15,468 nucleotides of DNA from Methanosarcinales archaeon. Its GTDB lineage: Archaea > Halobacteriota > Syntropharchaeia > Alkanophagales > Methanospirareceae. Numbering within the stretch: position 1 is the stretch's first letter; each line of letters begins with the position of its first letter. The notes below the pieces were generated by a model, which saw nothing but the letters and a program-made list of their open reading frames with translations, did no database searches and had not been told where the DNA came from. The position numbers and the translations under genes were made by a program. Shown here piece by piece: positions 1-6,608 of the stretch. The stretch covers positions 1 to 15,468 of the forward strand of contig DAOUYX010000015.1 of NCBI GenBank assembly GCA_030665925.1, in the 5' to 3' direction.

Positions 1-28
1 AACATTCCCTCGAACAAAATTAGAGAGA

Positions 29-92
29 ATAGCGTGGAAAAACGCTTGAGGAAATGCAGGGTATCCAGTTAGGGATGCCTTTGGAAGATTAA
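29..92 (+). repeat. 5' leader repeat, copy 1 (upstream of regulator gene)
   Basis: The first 32 bases, starting ATAGCGTGG, are identical to bases 804-835, and similarity continues to about base 90. The copy contains a perfect 5-bp stem AGCGT/ACGCT (31-35 with 42-46) with a GGAAAA loop, and a second possible hairpin GGTATCC/GGATGCC. It also holds a 12-codon ORF at 54-92 (ATG to TAA) whose stop aligns with that of the other copy. It ends 18 bases before the start codon of the regulator gene, so I read it as a transcribed leader element. It could be a structured RNA or an upstream-peptide control site. I do not recognise a known riboswitch class. Confidence 0.6.
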
Positions 93-110
93 AAGAAAGA
101 AGGAGGAGAT

Positions 111-398
111 ATGAGAAATATTAGCCGTTCGCTCAGAAGGAGCAGGGTGAGAACAGAGATCGTGATGTATCTATATAAAATCTATCCAAAGGACTCGTAT
201 CCGGCGGAGATGTCAAGGAACATCGGGATAGACCCCACAAATATCCTCGGTGGATTACGAGGAATGAGCAACCGATTCGATGAATCAAATTCACTTCTCA
301 AGATGGGGCTCGTGGATAGGATAGAGCGAGATAACGTGGCTTACTATCGGCTATCAGAACCCGGGAAGGATTTAGTAGAGAGCCTGTCGCTGGGTTAG
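111..398 (+). CDS. Small winged-helix transcriptional regulator
   Basis: This 95-residue basic protein has the layout of archaeal winged-helix DNA-binding proteins. Helix 1 is at about residues 12-24, and a helix-turn-helix at about 28-51 has recognition-helix residues around DPTNILGGLRGM. A following helix contains LLKMGLVDRIE, and a beta wing with AYYRLSEPGKDLVE ends in a short helix. It has no membrane segment or visible metal site. The start is supported by an AGGAGGAG Shine-Dalgarno immediately upstream. It is the first gene of the antiporter region. Its closest candidate target is the inverted repeat at 466-483 in the next promoter (inference). It may instead act on genes outside the window, since the family is poorly characterised. 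Confidence 0.72.
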   Translation: MRNISRSLRRSRVRTEIVMYLYKIYPKDSYPAEMSRNIGIDPTNILGGLRGMSNRFDESNSLLKMGLVDRIERDNVAYYRLSEPGKDLVESLSLG

Positions 399-420
399 CT
401 TTTGAGTGGGCGGAGATGGA

Positions 421-441
421 GACGAAAGCTATTTATATAAG
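421..441 (+). promoter_or_regulatory. Archaeal promoter, distal (BRE/TATA)
   Basis: CGAAAG (423-428) is followed by TATTTATATA (430-439), a good BRE plus TATA box. Transcription would start near 461, just before the inverted repeat, and read into the gene at 516. Confidence 0.5.
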
Positions 442-447
442 TAAAAA

Positions 448-464
448 CCGAAAAGCTTTTTAAT
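448..464 (+). promoter_or_regulatory. Archaeal promoter, proximal (BRE/TATA)
   Basis: CCGAAAAG followed by CTTTTTAAT forms a second BRE/TATA pair, with a predicted start near 486. The same CGAAAAG plus AT-box pattern recurs before the gene at 3110, and CCGAAAG recurs before the gene at 8581. Confidence 0.5.
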
Positions 465-465
465 G

Positions 466-483
466 CATATACACATGTATATG
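466..483 (+). promoter_or_regulatory. Candidate operator: perfect 7-bp inverted repeat
   Basis: CATATAC and GTATATG are exact reverse complements separated by ACAT (18 bp in all). The site abuts the proximal TATA box and covers the predicted start of the distal promoter, the usual place for an archaeal repressor site. The upstream winged-helix protein is the natural candidate to bind it (inference). Confidence 0.5.
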
Positions 484-515
484 TAGGTGCATAAATACAA
501 AAGGGGGTAATGCAG

Positions 516-779
516 ATGATGAAGAAAGGGGATATGGTTGTTGGTGTATGGAGAGGATTCAGTGAGGATCCTGTGCTTGCAACGAGGGCGATGGTGGATT
601 TAGCGGGTGCGAAGTTGCTCAGGTGTTTCAATCCCGAATACAGGAAATATGAGCGGGATTTAGAAGGGCTTGAGAAAACACGTCCCGACGTACGCAACCT
701 GGCGAAGGGAACTGCGGTGCTTTTTGCAACTGCTTTCTCAGTTTTTTGTGTCGCGGCGTACCTGATGGCAGCATTTTAA
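516..779 (+). CDS. Small single-TM protein resembling the C-terminal tail of the NuoL-like subunits
   Basis: This is an 87-residue protein when started at 516. An ATG at 510 is in frame, but GGGGG (503-507) would then be only 2 bases away. The sequence lines up along most of its length with the last 75 residues of the NuoL-like protein at 1153. Shared pieces in order are FS-x2-P, AT-x2-MV, LR-x-FNP-x-Y, L-x-KT-x-P, and GT-x-VL before a C-terminal TM helix ending in YL. KYERDL and GTAVL also match the tail of the 625-residue paralog at 10875. In NuoL that region is a lateral amphipathic helix followed by an anchoring TM helix. This gene may therefore supply such a tail in trans, as an accessory subunit of the antiporter complex (inference). 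It is preceded by two promoters and a palindromic site. Confidence 0.65.
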   Translation: MMKKGDMVVGVWRGFSEDPVLATRAMVDLAGAKLLRCFNPEYRKYERDLEGLEKTRPDVRNLAKGTAVLFATAFSVFCVAAYLMAAF

Positions 780-803
780 TATCGCCTTGAACTGGGGACC
801 GGG

Positions 804-867
804 ATAGCGTGGAAAAACGCTTGAGGAAATGCAGGATACCCGGTTAGGGATGCCTTTAGAAAAATAG
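804..867 (+). repeat. 5' leader repeat, copy 2 (upstream of two-TM gene)
   Basis: This is the second copy of the leader at 29-92. The AGCGT/ACGCT hairpin and the GAGGAAATGCAGG segment are identical, while the second hairpin is less regular here. The 12-codon ORF at 829-867 is kept and reads M-Q-x3-L-G-M-P-L-E-x in both copies. It ends 15 bases before the start of the two-TM gene, matching the geometry of copy 1. Confidence 0.6.
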
Positions 868-882
868 GAGAGGATATGAAAG

Positions 883-1128
883 ATGGGAAAAATGGAAATG
901 AAACACTTGTTTTGGATCCTGTATGTTTGCCTTTTTGTGAGTGTAGTAGTGGAAGTGCTCATTCATTTGTCCCCCCACTTTCATAGTCATGCTGCCTTCG
1001 TATGGCAAGAAATCCCCGGCTTCAGTGCAGTATACGGATTTGTTGGATGTATTTTGATTATCGTGGTGTCAAAAACATTGGGTCATCATTGGCTTCAGAA
1101 GGAGGAGGATTATTATGAGAAGCATTAG
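883..1128 (+). CDS. Two-TM accessory protein of the antiporter cluster
   Basis: This 81-residue protein has two membrane helices (about 8-26 and 47-65) joined by a His-rich loop (HLSPHFHSH), and a charged tail ending in EDYYEKH. The signature is WQEIPGFSAVYGFVGC followed by a TM helix and DYYEK. The same signature ends the 133-residue protein at 10477, which also lies directly before a NuoL-like gene, so the two-TM protein and the NuoL-like subunit form a conserved pair. I recall similar short proteins with a YGF-x2-C and ExYYD pattern beside Mrp-like genes in anaerobic bacteria, but have not checked this. The start at 883 has GGAGAGG 9 bases upstream; an ATG at 876 is out of frame. Function is unknown; it is probably a small structural subunit. 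Confidence 0.72.
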   Translation: MGKMEMKHLFWILYVCLFVSVVVEVLIHLSPHFHSHAAFVWQEIPGFSAVYGFVGCILIIVVSKTLGHHWLQKEEDYYEKH

Positions 1129-1152
1129 TGAGTTGCAGGAGGTGAGCAAATA

Positions 1153-2946
1153 ATGATTGAGTGGCTGCACCCAGGATTTATATACATCTTTGGTGCACTT
1201 CTGATACCTTTCTTAAAAGGTAAATGGCAGAAGGCATACCTGCTTCTCTTACCAATATTAGCCTTCATAGACCTTCAGTATATGTCTACGGGGGTATTCT
1301 GGCGCATTCCATTTTTGGACTACGAACTTGTTTTTGGTCGAGTGGATAAGCTGAGCTTAGTTTTTGCATATATATTCGTCATCGCATCCTTCTGCATGAC
1401 GATTTACGCACTTCACGTTAACAGGAGCGGAGAGCATGTCGCGGCATTCTTATATGTCGGAAGCACACTCGGCGTTGTCTTTTCCGGCGATCTTTTCACT
1501 TTAAGCATATTTTGTGAGATAATGGCTATAGCTTCAATGTTTCTTATCGGATTCCGGGGAACAAAGGCTGCTTATCAAGCGGGATTGCGATATATAATGG
1601 TGCATCTTTTAGCTGGAGCATGTTTATTAGGGGGCATTATTATGTATGTTCAAGCTACCGGTTCGATCGCTTTCAATGTCATCGGGTTGAATAATTTCGG
1701 TTCTTACTTCATACTGACCGGTTTTCTTATAAATGCTGCTGTTCCACCACTGCATGCCTGGTTAGCTGATGCATATCCAGAGGCTACGATTACCGGCGCC
1801 GTATTTTTAACTGCATTCACGACAAAAAGTGCGATATACGTCTTGATAAGAGGTTTCCCGGGTGTGGAGATTTTAATATGGCTGGGTGCAATCATGGCGG
1901 TATACGGGGTTATCTTCGCAGTGCTTGAGAATGACATAAGGAGACTTCTTGCATACCATATCATCTCCCAGGTTGGATATATGGTATGCGGTGTTGGAAT
2001 AGGAACTATGATGGCTTTAGATGGTGCAGCAGCGCACGCCTTCTGTCATATTCTTTACAAAGCTCTGCTCTTTATGGGTGCGGGTGCTATAATAGAAGTA
2101 ACCGGTAGAAGTAAATTCACTGAGCTTGGTGGTCTCTATAAATATATGCCAATCACTTTCTGGCTTTACATGATTGGTGCTTTTTCTATTTCCGGTTTCC
2201 CATTATTTAATGGTTTCGTGAGTAAAACGATGATTGTCGAATCAGCGGCTGTAGTTCACATGCCAATTATATGGCTGCTGCTGGAAGGTGCTTCAATAGG
2301 AACGTTCCTTCACACTGGTTTGAAAGTGCCATATCTTGCATGGTTTTCAAGAAAAGAACCGGCATGTGAGGCGAGAGAGCCACCCAAGAATATGCTTGTT
2401 GCAATGGGCATAACAGCGTTTTTGTGCACTCTCCTCGGTGTGTACCCACAAATCCTTTATCGAATGCTTCCTTATCCAGTAGAATATGCTCCTTACGCGG
2501 CAGGTCATGTAATAGGAATGAGCCAACTTCTTCTATTCACATTCGTAGGATTCTGGTTACTGAGAGGAATGCTTCACGGTACTCCAACAATTACACTTGA
2601 TACCGACTGGTTCTACCGAATAGGAACGAAGAAGTTTATATGGTTCTGCCAGAAACCATTGATGACTTTTGCGAATTCTGTGAACAATGGTGTGATGAAG
2701 ATTGCTTCTTCTTTCGTCTGGTTCAGCAGAAACCCAACGGCTGCCACAAACATAATGGTCAATTCAGTAGCATTTGTGGTTCTCAGGCCGTTTAATCCGG
2801 TATACAAGCGATACGCACAGAATATAGACGAGTTGAAAAAAACGTATCCGGGGGAACCCGTGCAAAGAGTGGCAGTGGGAACCGGAGTGTTGCTCACCCT
2901 CGTCTTCCTCGCTTTCTATTTGACAATTTATTTGATATATGCGTGA
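1153..2946 (+). CDS. NuoL/MrpA-type proton-translocating antiporter-like subunit
   Basis: This 597-residue protein is a polytopic member of the proton-conducting transporter family shared by complex I (NuoL/M/N), Fpo, Ech-type hydrogenases and Mrp antiporters. Key pump residues are present: Glu122 in TM5 (FCEIMAIASM), Lys225 in TM7 (FTTKSAIYV, after PPLHAWLADAYPEA), His295, His299 and Lys303 (HAFCHILYKALLF), and Lys358 (GFVSKTMIV). After about residue 480 comes DTDWFYR, a long amphipathic stretch, and a final TM at about 573-595. This resembles the lateral helix plus anchoring TM of NuoL. Translation starts after AGGAGGTGAGC, 24 bases downstream of the two-TM gene. Its closest relative here is the protein at 10875. 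The ion (H+ or Na+) cannot be told from sequence. Many databases would label it Na+/H+ antiporter subunit D. Confidence 0.88.
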   Translation: MIEWLHPGFIYIFGALLIPFLKGKWQKAYLLLLPILAFIDLQYMSTGVFWRIPFLDYELVFGRVDKLSLVFAYIFVIASFCMTIYALHVNRSGEHVAAFLYVGSTLGVVFSGDLFTLSIFCEIMAIASMFLIGFRGTKAAYQAGLRYIMVHLLAGACLLGGIIMYVQATGSIAFNVIGLNNFGSYFILTGFLINAAVPPLHAWLADAYPEATITGAVFLTAFTTKSAIYVLIRGFPGVEILIWLGAIMAVYGVIFAVLENDIRRLLAYHIISQVGYMVCGVGIGTMMALDGAAAHAFCHILYKALLFMGAGAIIEVTGRSKFTELGGLYKYMPITFWLYMIGAFSISGFPLFNGFVSKTMIVESAAVVHMPIIWLLLEGASIGTFLHTGLKVPYLAWFSRKEPACEAREPPKNMLVAMGITAFLCTLLGVYPQILYRMLPYPVEYAPYAAGHVIGMSQLLLFTFVGFWLLRGMLHGTPTITLDTDWFYRIGTKKFIWFCQKPLMTFANSVNNGVMKIASSFVWFSRNPTAATNIMVNSVAFVVLRPFNPVYKRYAQNIDELKKTYPGEPVQRVAVGTGVLLTLVFLAFYLTIYLIYA

Positions 2947-3021
2947 GAACCCGTTTTTTAAAAAGAGAAACTCGGATAATTTCAGCGCGATAACGTAGAG
3001 GTTTATATGAAGAGAAAAAAA

Positions 3022-3038
3022 ACGAAAAGTATTTAATA
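3022..3038 (+). promoter_or_regulatory. Archaeal promoter for the MrpD-like gene
   Basis: CGAAAAG followed by TATTTAATA forms a BRE/TATA pair. Transcription is predicted near 3060, right at the GGACACTGG leader motif. A T6 run at 2953-2958, just after the previous gene, could end upstream transcription. Confidence 0.5.
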
Positions 3039-3060
3039 CGGTCGAAGCAACATATTCTGC

Positions 3061-3107
3061 GGACACTGGTAGCACATAAGATGGAGGCGAAAACAAAAGG
3101 TGATTAA
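3061..3107 (+). promoter_or_regulatory. GGACAC leader element with an 8-codon ORF
   Basis: GGACACTGGTAGCACA and the bases after it match the leader at 10120 at 18 of 24 positions. An ORF of 8 sense codons (MEAKTKGD, 3081-3107) ends 2 bases before the TTG start of the next gene and contains that gene's Shine-Dalgarno. Whether it is translated is unknown. Confidence 0.3.
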
Positions 3108-3109
3108 CA

Positions 3110-4630
3110 TTGATTCCCGTTGAACATTTCCCGGTGCTTATTATAGCAGTATCGGCGCTTTCGGCTTTTACCATCTTTCTTGTAGGATGGATAAACAAGA
3201 AAGCGTGCTTTTTCATGTCCCTCGCAACCATCGCATTCCAATTCATTTTGTCCATTTTCATCTTGCGTCATGTCATGACCGTGGGAACCATCCATTACTG
3301 GATGGGCGGGTGGAGACCACCGTGGGGCATAGAATATGTTGTAGATTCATTGAATGCGTTCATATTGATCGTAATTCTATTCTTAAGCCTATTGGTGTCG
3401 ATATATTCAAAGAGGAATGTAGAGCATGAGATAGAGGAGAAGAAACTCGTAACCTTCTATACACTTTTCCAACTCCTTATTACCGGGCTTTGCGGAATAA
3501 CCGTAACCGGCGATTTGTTCAATATGTATGTTTTGCTTGAAGTATGTTCTCTGGCTGCATATGCATTAATAGCCGTGGCTGGGGGAAGGGCACTGAAAGC
3601 GAGTTATAATTACCTGATAATGGGTTCCCTGGGCGCTTGTTTCTACCTGATCGGCGTGGGTTTCCTTTATTCTGTCACCGGCACACTTAATATGGGCGAC
3701 ATGAAGCTTTTGCTACCTCCCCTGTATGCGAATAGAGCGGTTCAGGCGGCTTTTGTGTTCTTTATAGTGGGGATAAGCATAAAAGCATACGTTTTCCCTC
3801 TTCATACATGGCAACCAGATGCATATACCTATGCGCCTTCATCGGTAAGTGCGCTAATAGCGTCGACGATGTCGAAAGTAATGATATATGCGCTTATAAG
3901 ATTGATTTACTCAGTTTTCACGTTAGATTTTATTCTGAGTTATGTAGGTTTGGATATAGTAATATGCTGGGTTGCAGCGACGGCGATAATCGCTGGTTCA
4001 ATTATTGCAATAACGCAGCGCAATCTGAAGAGGATGCTCGCTTATTCCTCAATAGCACAAATAGGGTATATATTATTGGGTGTGGGGCTTTCTCCACTCT
4101 CCGTTTGGGGACTCTTCGGTGCTGTTGCGCACATATTAAATCACGCGATAATGAAGGGCTGCATGTTTTTAGCTGCCGGTGCTTTTATTCACAAAGCGGG
4201 ATTATGGGACATAAGGGATTTCGAGGGCTTGGGGAAGAAGATGCCGTATGCGAGTGCGGCTTTTACAATAGCGGCGATTTCAATGATCGGAATTCCGCCG
4301 GGCGCGGGATTCGCATCCAAACTGTTTTTAATTCTTGCATCCTTAGAAGCATCTCAGTACCCGTTCGTGGCGATTCTACTGTTAAGCACTCTTCTTAACC
4401 TCGTATATTTCTGGCGCGTGATTGATCGAATGTATTTCGTGAGGCATGAGGAGGTGGAGACGGATGGCGGAGAGAAGGAAGGTGGTCTTCCGCTCAGCAT
4501 GATTGTTCCCATGTTAATCCTCGCCGCTCTTTGTATTATCGCTGGCATTTTCTGGCTTACAGAACTTCCTTTGCCCTTGTTTTACAGGATTTTATCGGAT
4601 TTGGGTGTTAGTGGGGGAGTGACGCTATAA
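3110..4630 (+). CDS. MrpD/NuoN-like antiporter-like subunit
   Basis: This 506-residue membrane protein has about 14 helices. It reads closest to MrpD: Glu144 (YVLLEVCSLAAYAL), Lys225 (ISIKAYVFPLHTWQPDAY), Lys256 (ASTMSKVMIYALIR), His341/His345/Lys349 (AHILNHAIMKGCMF) and Lys404 (GFASKLFLI). These give the full Glu-Lys charge pair and central axis for proton transfer across the membrane. The start is TTG at 3110 with AGGTGAT 5-6 bases upstream; an in-frame TGA at 3101 rules out anything much longer. It lacks the C-terminal extension of its neighbour at 1153. It ends directly at the start of the next subunit (TAA then ATG), so the two are surely co-transcribed. In Mrp complexes MrpD pairs with MrpA and MrpC; neither MrpC nor a MrpA C-terminal half is visible here. 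Confidence 0.88.
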   Translation: MIPVEHFPVLIIAVSALSAFTIFLVGWINKKACFFMSLATIAFQFILSIFILRHVMTVGTIHYWMGGWRPPWGIEYVVDSLNAFILIVILFLSLLVSIYSKRNVEHEIEEKKLVTFYTLFQLLITGLCGITVTGDLFNMYVLLEVCSLAAYALIAVAGGRALKASYNYLIMGSLGACFYLIGVGFLYSVTGTLNMGDMKLLLPPLYANRAVQAAFVFFIVGISIKAYVFPLHTWQPDAYTYAPSSVSALIASTMSKVMIYALIRLIYSVFTLDFILSYVGLDIVICWVAATAIIAGSIIAITQRNLKRMLAYSSIAQIGYILLGVGLSPLSVWGLFGAVAHILNHAIMKGCMFLAAGAFIHKAGLWDIRDFEGLGKKMPYASAAFTIAAISMIGIPPGAGFASKLFLILASLEASQYPFVAILLLSTLLNLVYFWRVIDRMYFVRHEEVETDGGEKEGGLPLSMIVPMLILAALCIIAGIFWLTELPLPLFYRILSDLGVSGGVTL

Positions 4631-6136
4631 ATGGAGTTAATGACGCCGTTGTTTGCGATTCTGTGTCCGGCAATTGCAGCGCCTTTGATTTTACTATCTA
4701 GGAAACATCCGAACATAAGGGAGGGCTGGACGCTGGTGGCAAGCATAGCGATGTTCTCGATTATTCTGTCCATGGCGCCAACGGTTTTGAAAGAAGGACC
4801 AATAGAATGCATTTTCTTTCAAACCTTATTTCCGGGGGTCTATTTTGGATTTAACGTAGATGCTTTTGGTCTAATCTTCGCACTCACAGCATCTTCTCTC
4901 TGGATTCTCGTTTCCCTGTATTCCATAGGATATATGCGGGCGTTGAAGGAGCACGCGCAGACAAGATTCTTCTTTTTCTTCTGCTGGGCTATATTTGGTG
5001 CGATTGGAGTTGCGCTTTCCGCGAATTTACTCACCTTTTATGTATTCTTTGAGATATTGACCGTGTCTACCTATCCTTTGGTGATACATGACCAATCGCC
5101 GGAAGCTTTGAGTGCGGGGCATAAATATATGGCGTATCTGATGACTGCGGGCTGTTTCTTATTGTTCGGGGTGATGATGACCTATTATCTTACGGGGACT
5201 ACGGATTTTACACCTGGAGGTATATCTGCTCTTGGCTCGGCATCTCGAGTGATATTAATAGTGCTGTTCTTCTGTTTCATGTTAGCATTCATGAAGGCGG
5301 CGTGGATGCCTTTTCACTCCTGGCTTCCCACTGCGATGATAGCGCCGACGCCCGTGAGCGCACTATTGCATGCGGTAGCGGTGGTTAAAGCGGGGGTGTT
5401 TGGAATCGTGCGCATAGTCTGTTATGTGTACGGCGTGGACTTGATGCACGGACTTGGGCTGTGGTTGGTTTTAGCATGCATCGCCGGTTTCACCATGATT
5501 GTTGGCTCTTTCTTCGCAATTGCACAGGATAACCTTAAAAGGAGATTAGCATACTCCACCATAAGTCAGCTATCCTACATAATTCTGGGCGCGGCATTAT
5601 TGGCGCCTAACTCGCCCAGCGGAATAACGGGTGCAATGCTTCATATACCTTTCCATGGTTACATGAAGATAACGCTCTTTATGTGTGCGGGTGCGATAAT
5701 GGTAGCGACGGGAAAGAAGAACATAAGCGAGATGGCGGGTATAGGTAAGCAAATGCCCGTGACTATGCTTGCGTTCAGCATAACTGCGATAGGTATGTGT
5801 GGAATTCCACCGGCATGCGGATTTATCAGCAAAATATATCTCTGCTTTGGTGCATGGGCATTACAGCCTCCATACGGGATAATATTCTTATCTATCATCT
5901 TGATAAGTTCGCTGCTGGACGTTATTTATTTCTTCCCTATAATATATACTGCATTCTTCAGAGAGCCGGAGGGAGAAGGAAGCGGAACCGGAGAAGTGGA
6001 GATAAAGGAAGCACCCATCTTCATGGTCGTTCCATTAAGTATAACCGCTATCTTTTCCATCATCTTTTTCATCCACCCGAACGCGATGTTTATATTCGAG
6101 CTTGTGAAAACTGCGGTTGCCAGTTTGGGTCTCTGA
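4631..6136 (+). CDS. NuoM/MrpD-like antiporter-like subunit
   Basis: This 501-residue membrane protein follows the preceding MrpD-like gene with no gap. Conserved charges are Glu141 (YVFFEILTVSTYPLV), Lys222 (FMKAAWMPFHSWLP), Lys253 (HAVAVVKAGVFGIVR), His338/His342/Lys346 (LHIPFHGYMKITLF) and Lys401 (GFISKIYLC). The HSWLPTAMIAPTPVSALLHAVAVVK stretch, at about 229-253, is the family hallmark and resembles NuoM or MrpD-prime. A GGGGGAG site (4613-4619) inside the upstream gene could serve as Shine-Dalgarno. The last third carries a charged loop (EPEGEGSGTGEVEIKE) and a final TM. It probably sits in the same membrane complex as the 1153 and 3110 products. It is the last gene of this run; repeats of the GxxExxY region follow. 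Confidence 0.87.
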   Translation: MELMTPLFAILCPAIAAPLILLSRKHPNIREGWTLVASIAMFSIILSMAPTVLKEGPIECIFFQTLFPGVYFGFNVDAFGLIFALTASSLWILVSLYSIGYMRALKEHAQTRFFFFFCWAIFGAIGVALSANLLTFYVFFEILTVSTYPLVIHDQSPEALSAGHKYMAYLMTAGCFLLFGVMMTYYLTGTTDFTPGGISALGSASRVILIVLFFCFMLAFMKAAWMPFHSWLPTAMIAPTPVSALLHAVAVVKAGVFGIVRIVCYVYGVDLMHGLGLWLVLACIAGFTMIVGSFFAIAQDNLKRRLAYSTISQLSYIILGAALLAPNSPSGITGAMLHIPFHGYMKITLFMCAGAIMVATGKKNISEMAGIGKQMPVTMLAFSITAIGMCGIPPACGFISKIYLCFGAWALQPPYGIIFLSIILISSLLDVIYFFPIIYTAFFREPEGEGSGTGEVEIKEAPIFMVVPLSITAIFSIIFFIHPNAMFIFELVKTAVASLGL

Positions 6137-6163
6137 GGGTATATGAAATGAAAATTTGTATTT

Positions 6164-6430
6164 GTTTACCGCCGAGAGCGCGAAGAGCGCTGAGATGACA
6201 AAGAAAGAAAGATTGAATCGGATCACGGAGAGCATTATCGGTGCCGCTATTGAGGTACATCGCGATCTGGGACCTGGACTGCTGGAGTCCGCCTACGAGT
6301 ACCTGAGACTTTCTGGTTGTAAGGTGGGCTTGCTGATTAACTTCAATGTCAAGGTTCTGAAGGACGGCATTCGCCGGGTGGTGAATGATTTTCCAGATAC
6401 CCCGCGTTCTCTGCGGGCTCAGCGGTAAAC
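6164..6430. repeat. Inverted-repeat-bounded element carrying the GxxExxY remnant
   Basis: GTTTACCGCCGAG at 6164-6176 and its inverted counterpart CTCAGCGGTAAAC at 6418-6430 bound the element. Each end continues inward with GAG/GCG-rich repeats (GAGCGCGAAGAGCGC; inverted CCCGCGTTCTCTGCGGG). These repeats contribute the codons before the ATG and the last codons of the pseudogene. No transposase is present. Confidence 0.55.
6195..6428 (+). pseudogene. GxxExxY-family protein with deleted catalytic core
   Basis: The reading frame (77 codons from ATG 6195) begins like GxxExxY proteins: ESIIGAAIEVHRDLGPGLLESAYE, the invariant G-x2-E-x2-Y motif. It then jumps directly to the family's C-terminal end, YLRLSGCKVGLLINFNV and LKDGIRRVV. 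Intact members are about 120-130 residues. The missing middle of about 50-60 residues carries the PD-(D/E)XK-like acidic and Lys residues, so this copy should be inactive. The fusion is in frame, with SAYE joined to YLRLSG, which suggests a single clean deletion. The last residues (PRSLRAQR) are encoded by the flanking repeat. An upstream TTG at 6156 would add only repeat-derived codons. Family function is not settled. Confidence 0.7.
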
Positions 6431-6441
6431 AAGTATGAAAA

Positions 6442-6560
6442 TTTACCGCAGAGAACGCTGAGTTCACAGAGAAAATAAGGTATTAGTAGTTAGTAAGTCG
6501 TATCGTAGCCCTAAAACAAACCTACATCCTCTGCGTTCTCCGTGAACTCCGCGGTTAATC
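6442..6560. repeat. Second palindromic repeat pair (CCGCAGAG type)
   Basis: TTTACCGCAGAGAACGCTGAG at 6442-6462 continues into TTCACAGAG. Its inverted relative lies at about 6529-6560 (CTCTGCGTTCTCCGTGAAC, then TCCGCGGTTAAT). Both belong to the same repeat family as the element at 6164-6430. About 60 bases of non-coding sequence lie between the arms. This fills the gap between the pseudogene and the promoter of the GvpD-like gene. Confidence 0.55.
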
Positions 6561-6577
6561 TGACAATGTCAAGTTAG

Positions 6578-6590
6578 TATTTATATTTTA
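6578..6590 (+). promoter_or_regulatory. TATA box for a leaderless transcript
   Basis: TATTTATATTTTA is centred 25-26 bases upstream of the ATG cluster at 6609/6612. Transcription should thus begin at or within a few bases of the start codon, and no Shine-Dalgarno is present. Confidence 0.55.
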
Positions 6591-6608
6591 AAAAACAGAT
6601 TATTAGTG

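Noticed and set aside
29..92. Resemblance of the leader's GAGGAAA to RNase P RNA conserved region I
   Set aside because: The match is only a few bases, the flanking helices are absent and two short copies exist, so it is not an RNase P gene.
2764..3261. Minus-strand ORF of 165 codons crossing the gap between the 1153 and 3110 genes
   Set aside because: It is antisense to two clear membrane-protein genes and to their promoter region, has a composition typical of a shadow frame and shows no recognisable motif.
3808..4398. Plus-strand ORF of 196 codons inside the MrpD-like gene
   Set aside because: It lies wholly within 3110-4630 in another frame. The Cys/Ser/Asn-rich translation has no domain pattern, whereas the main frame keeps all family residues.
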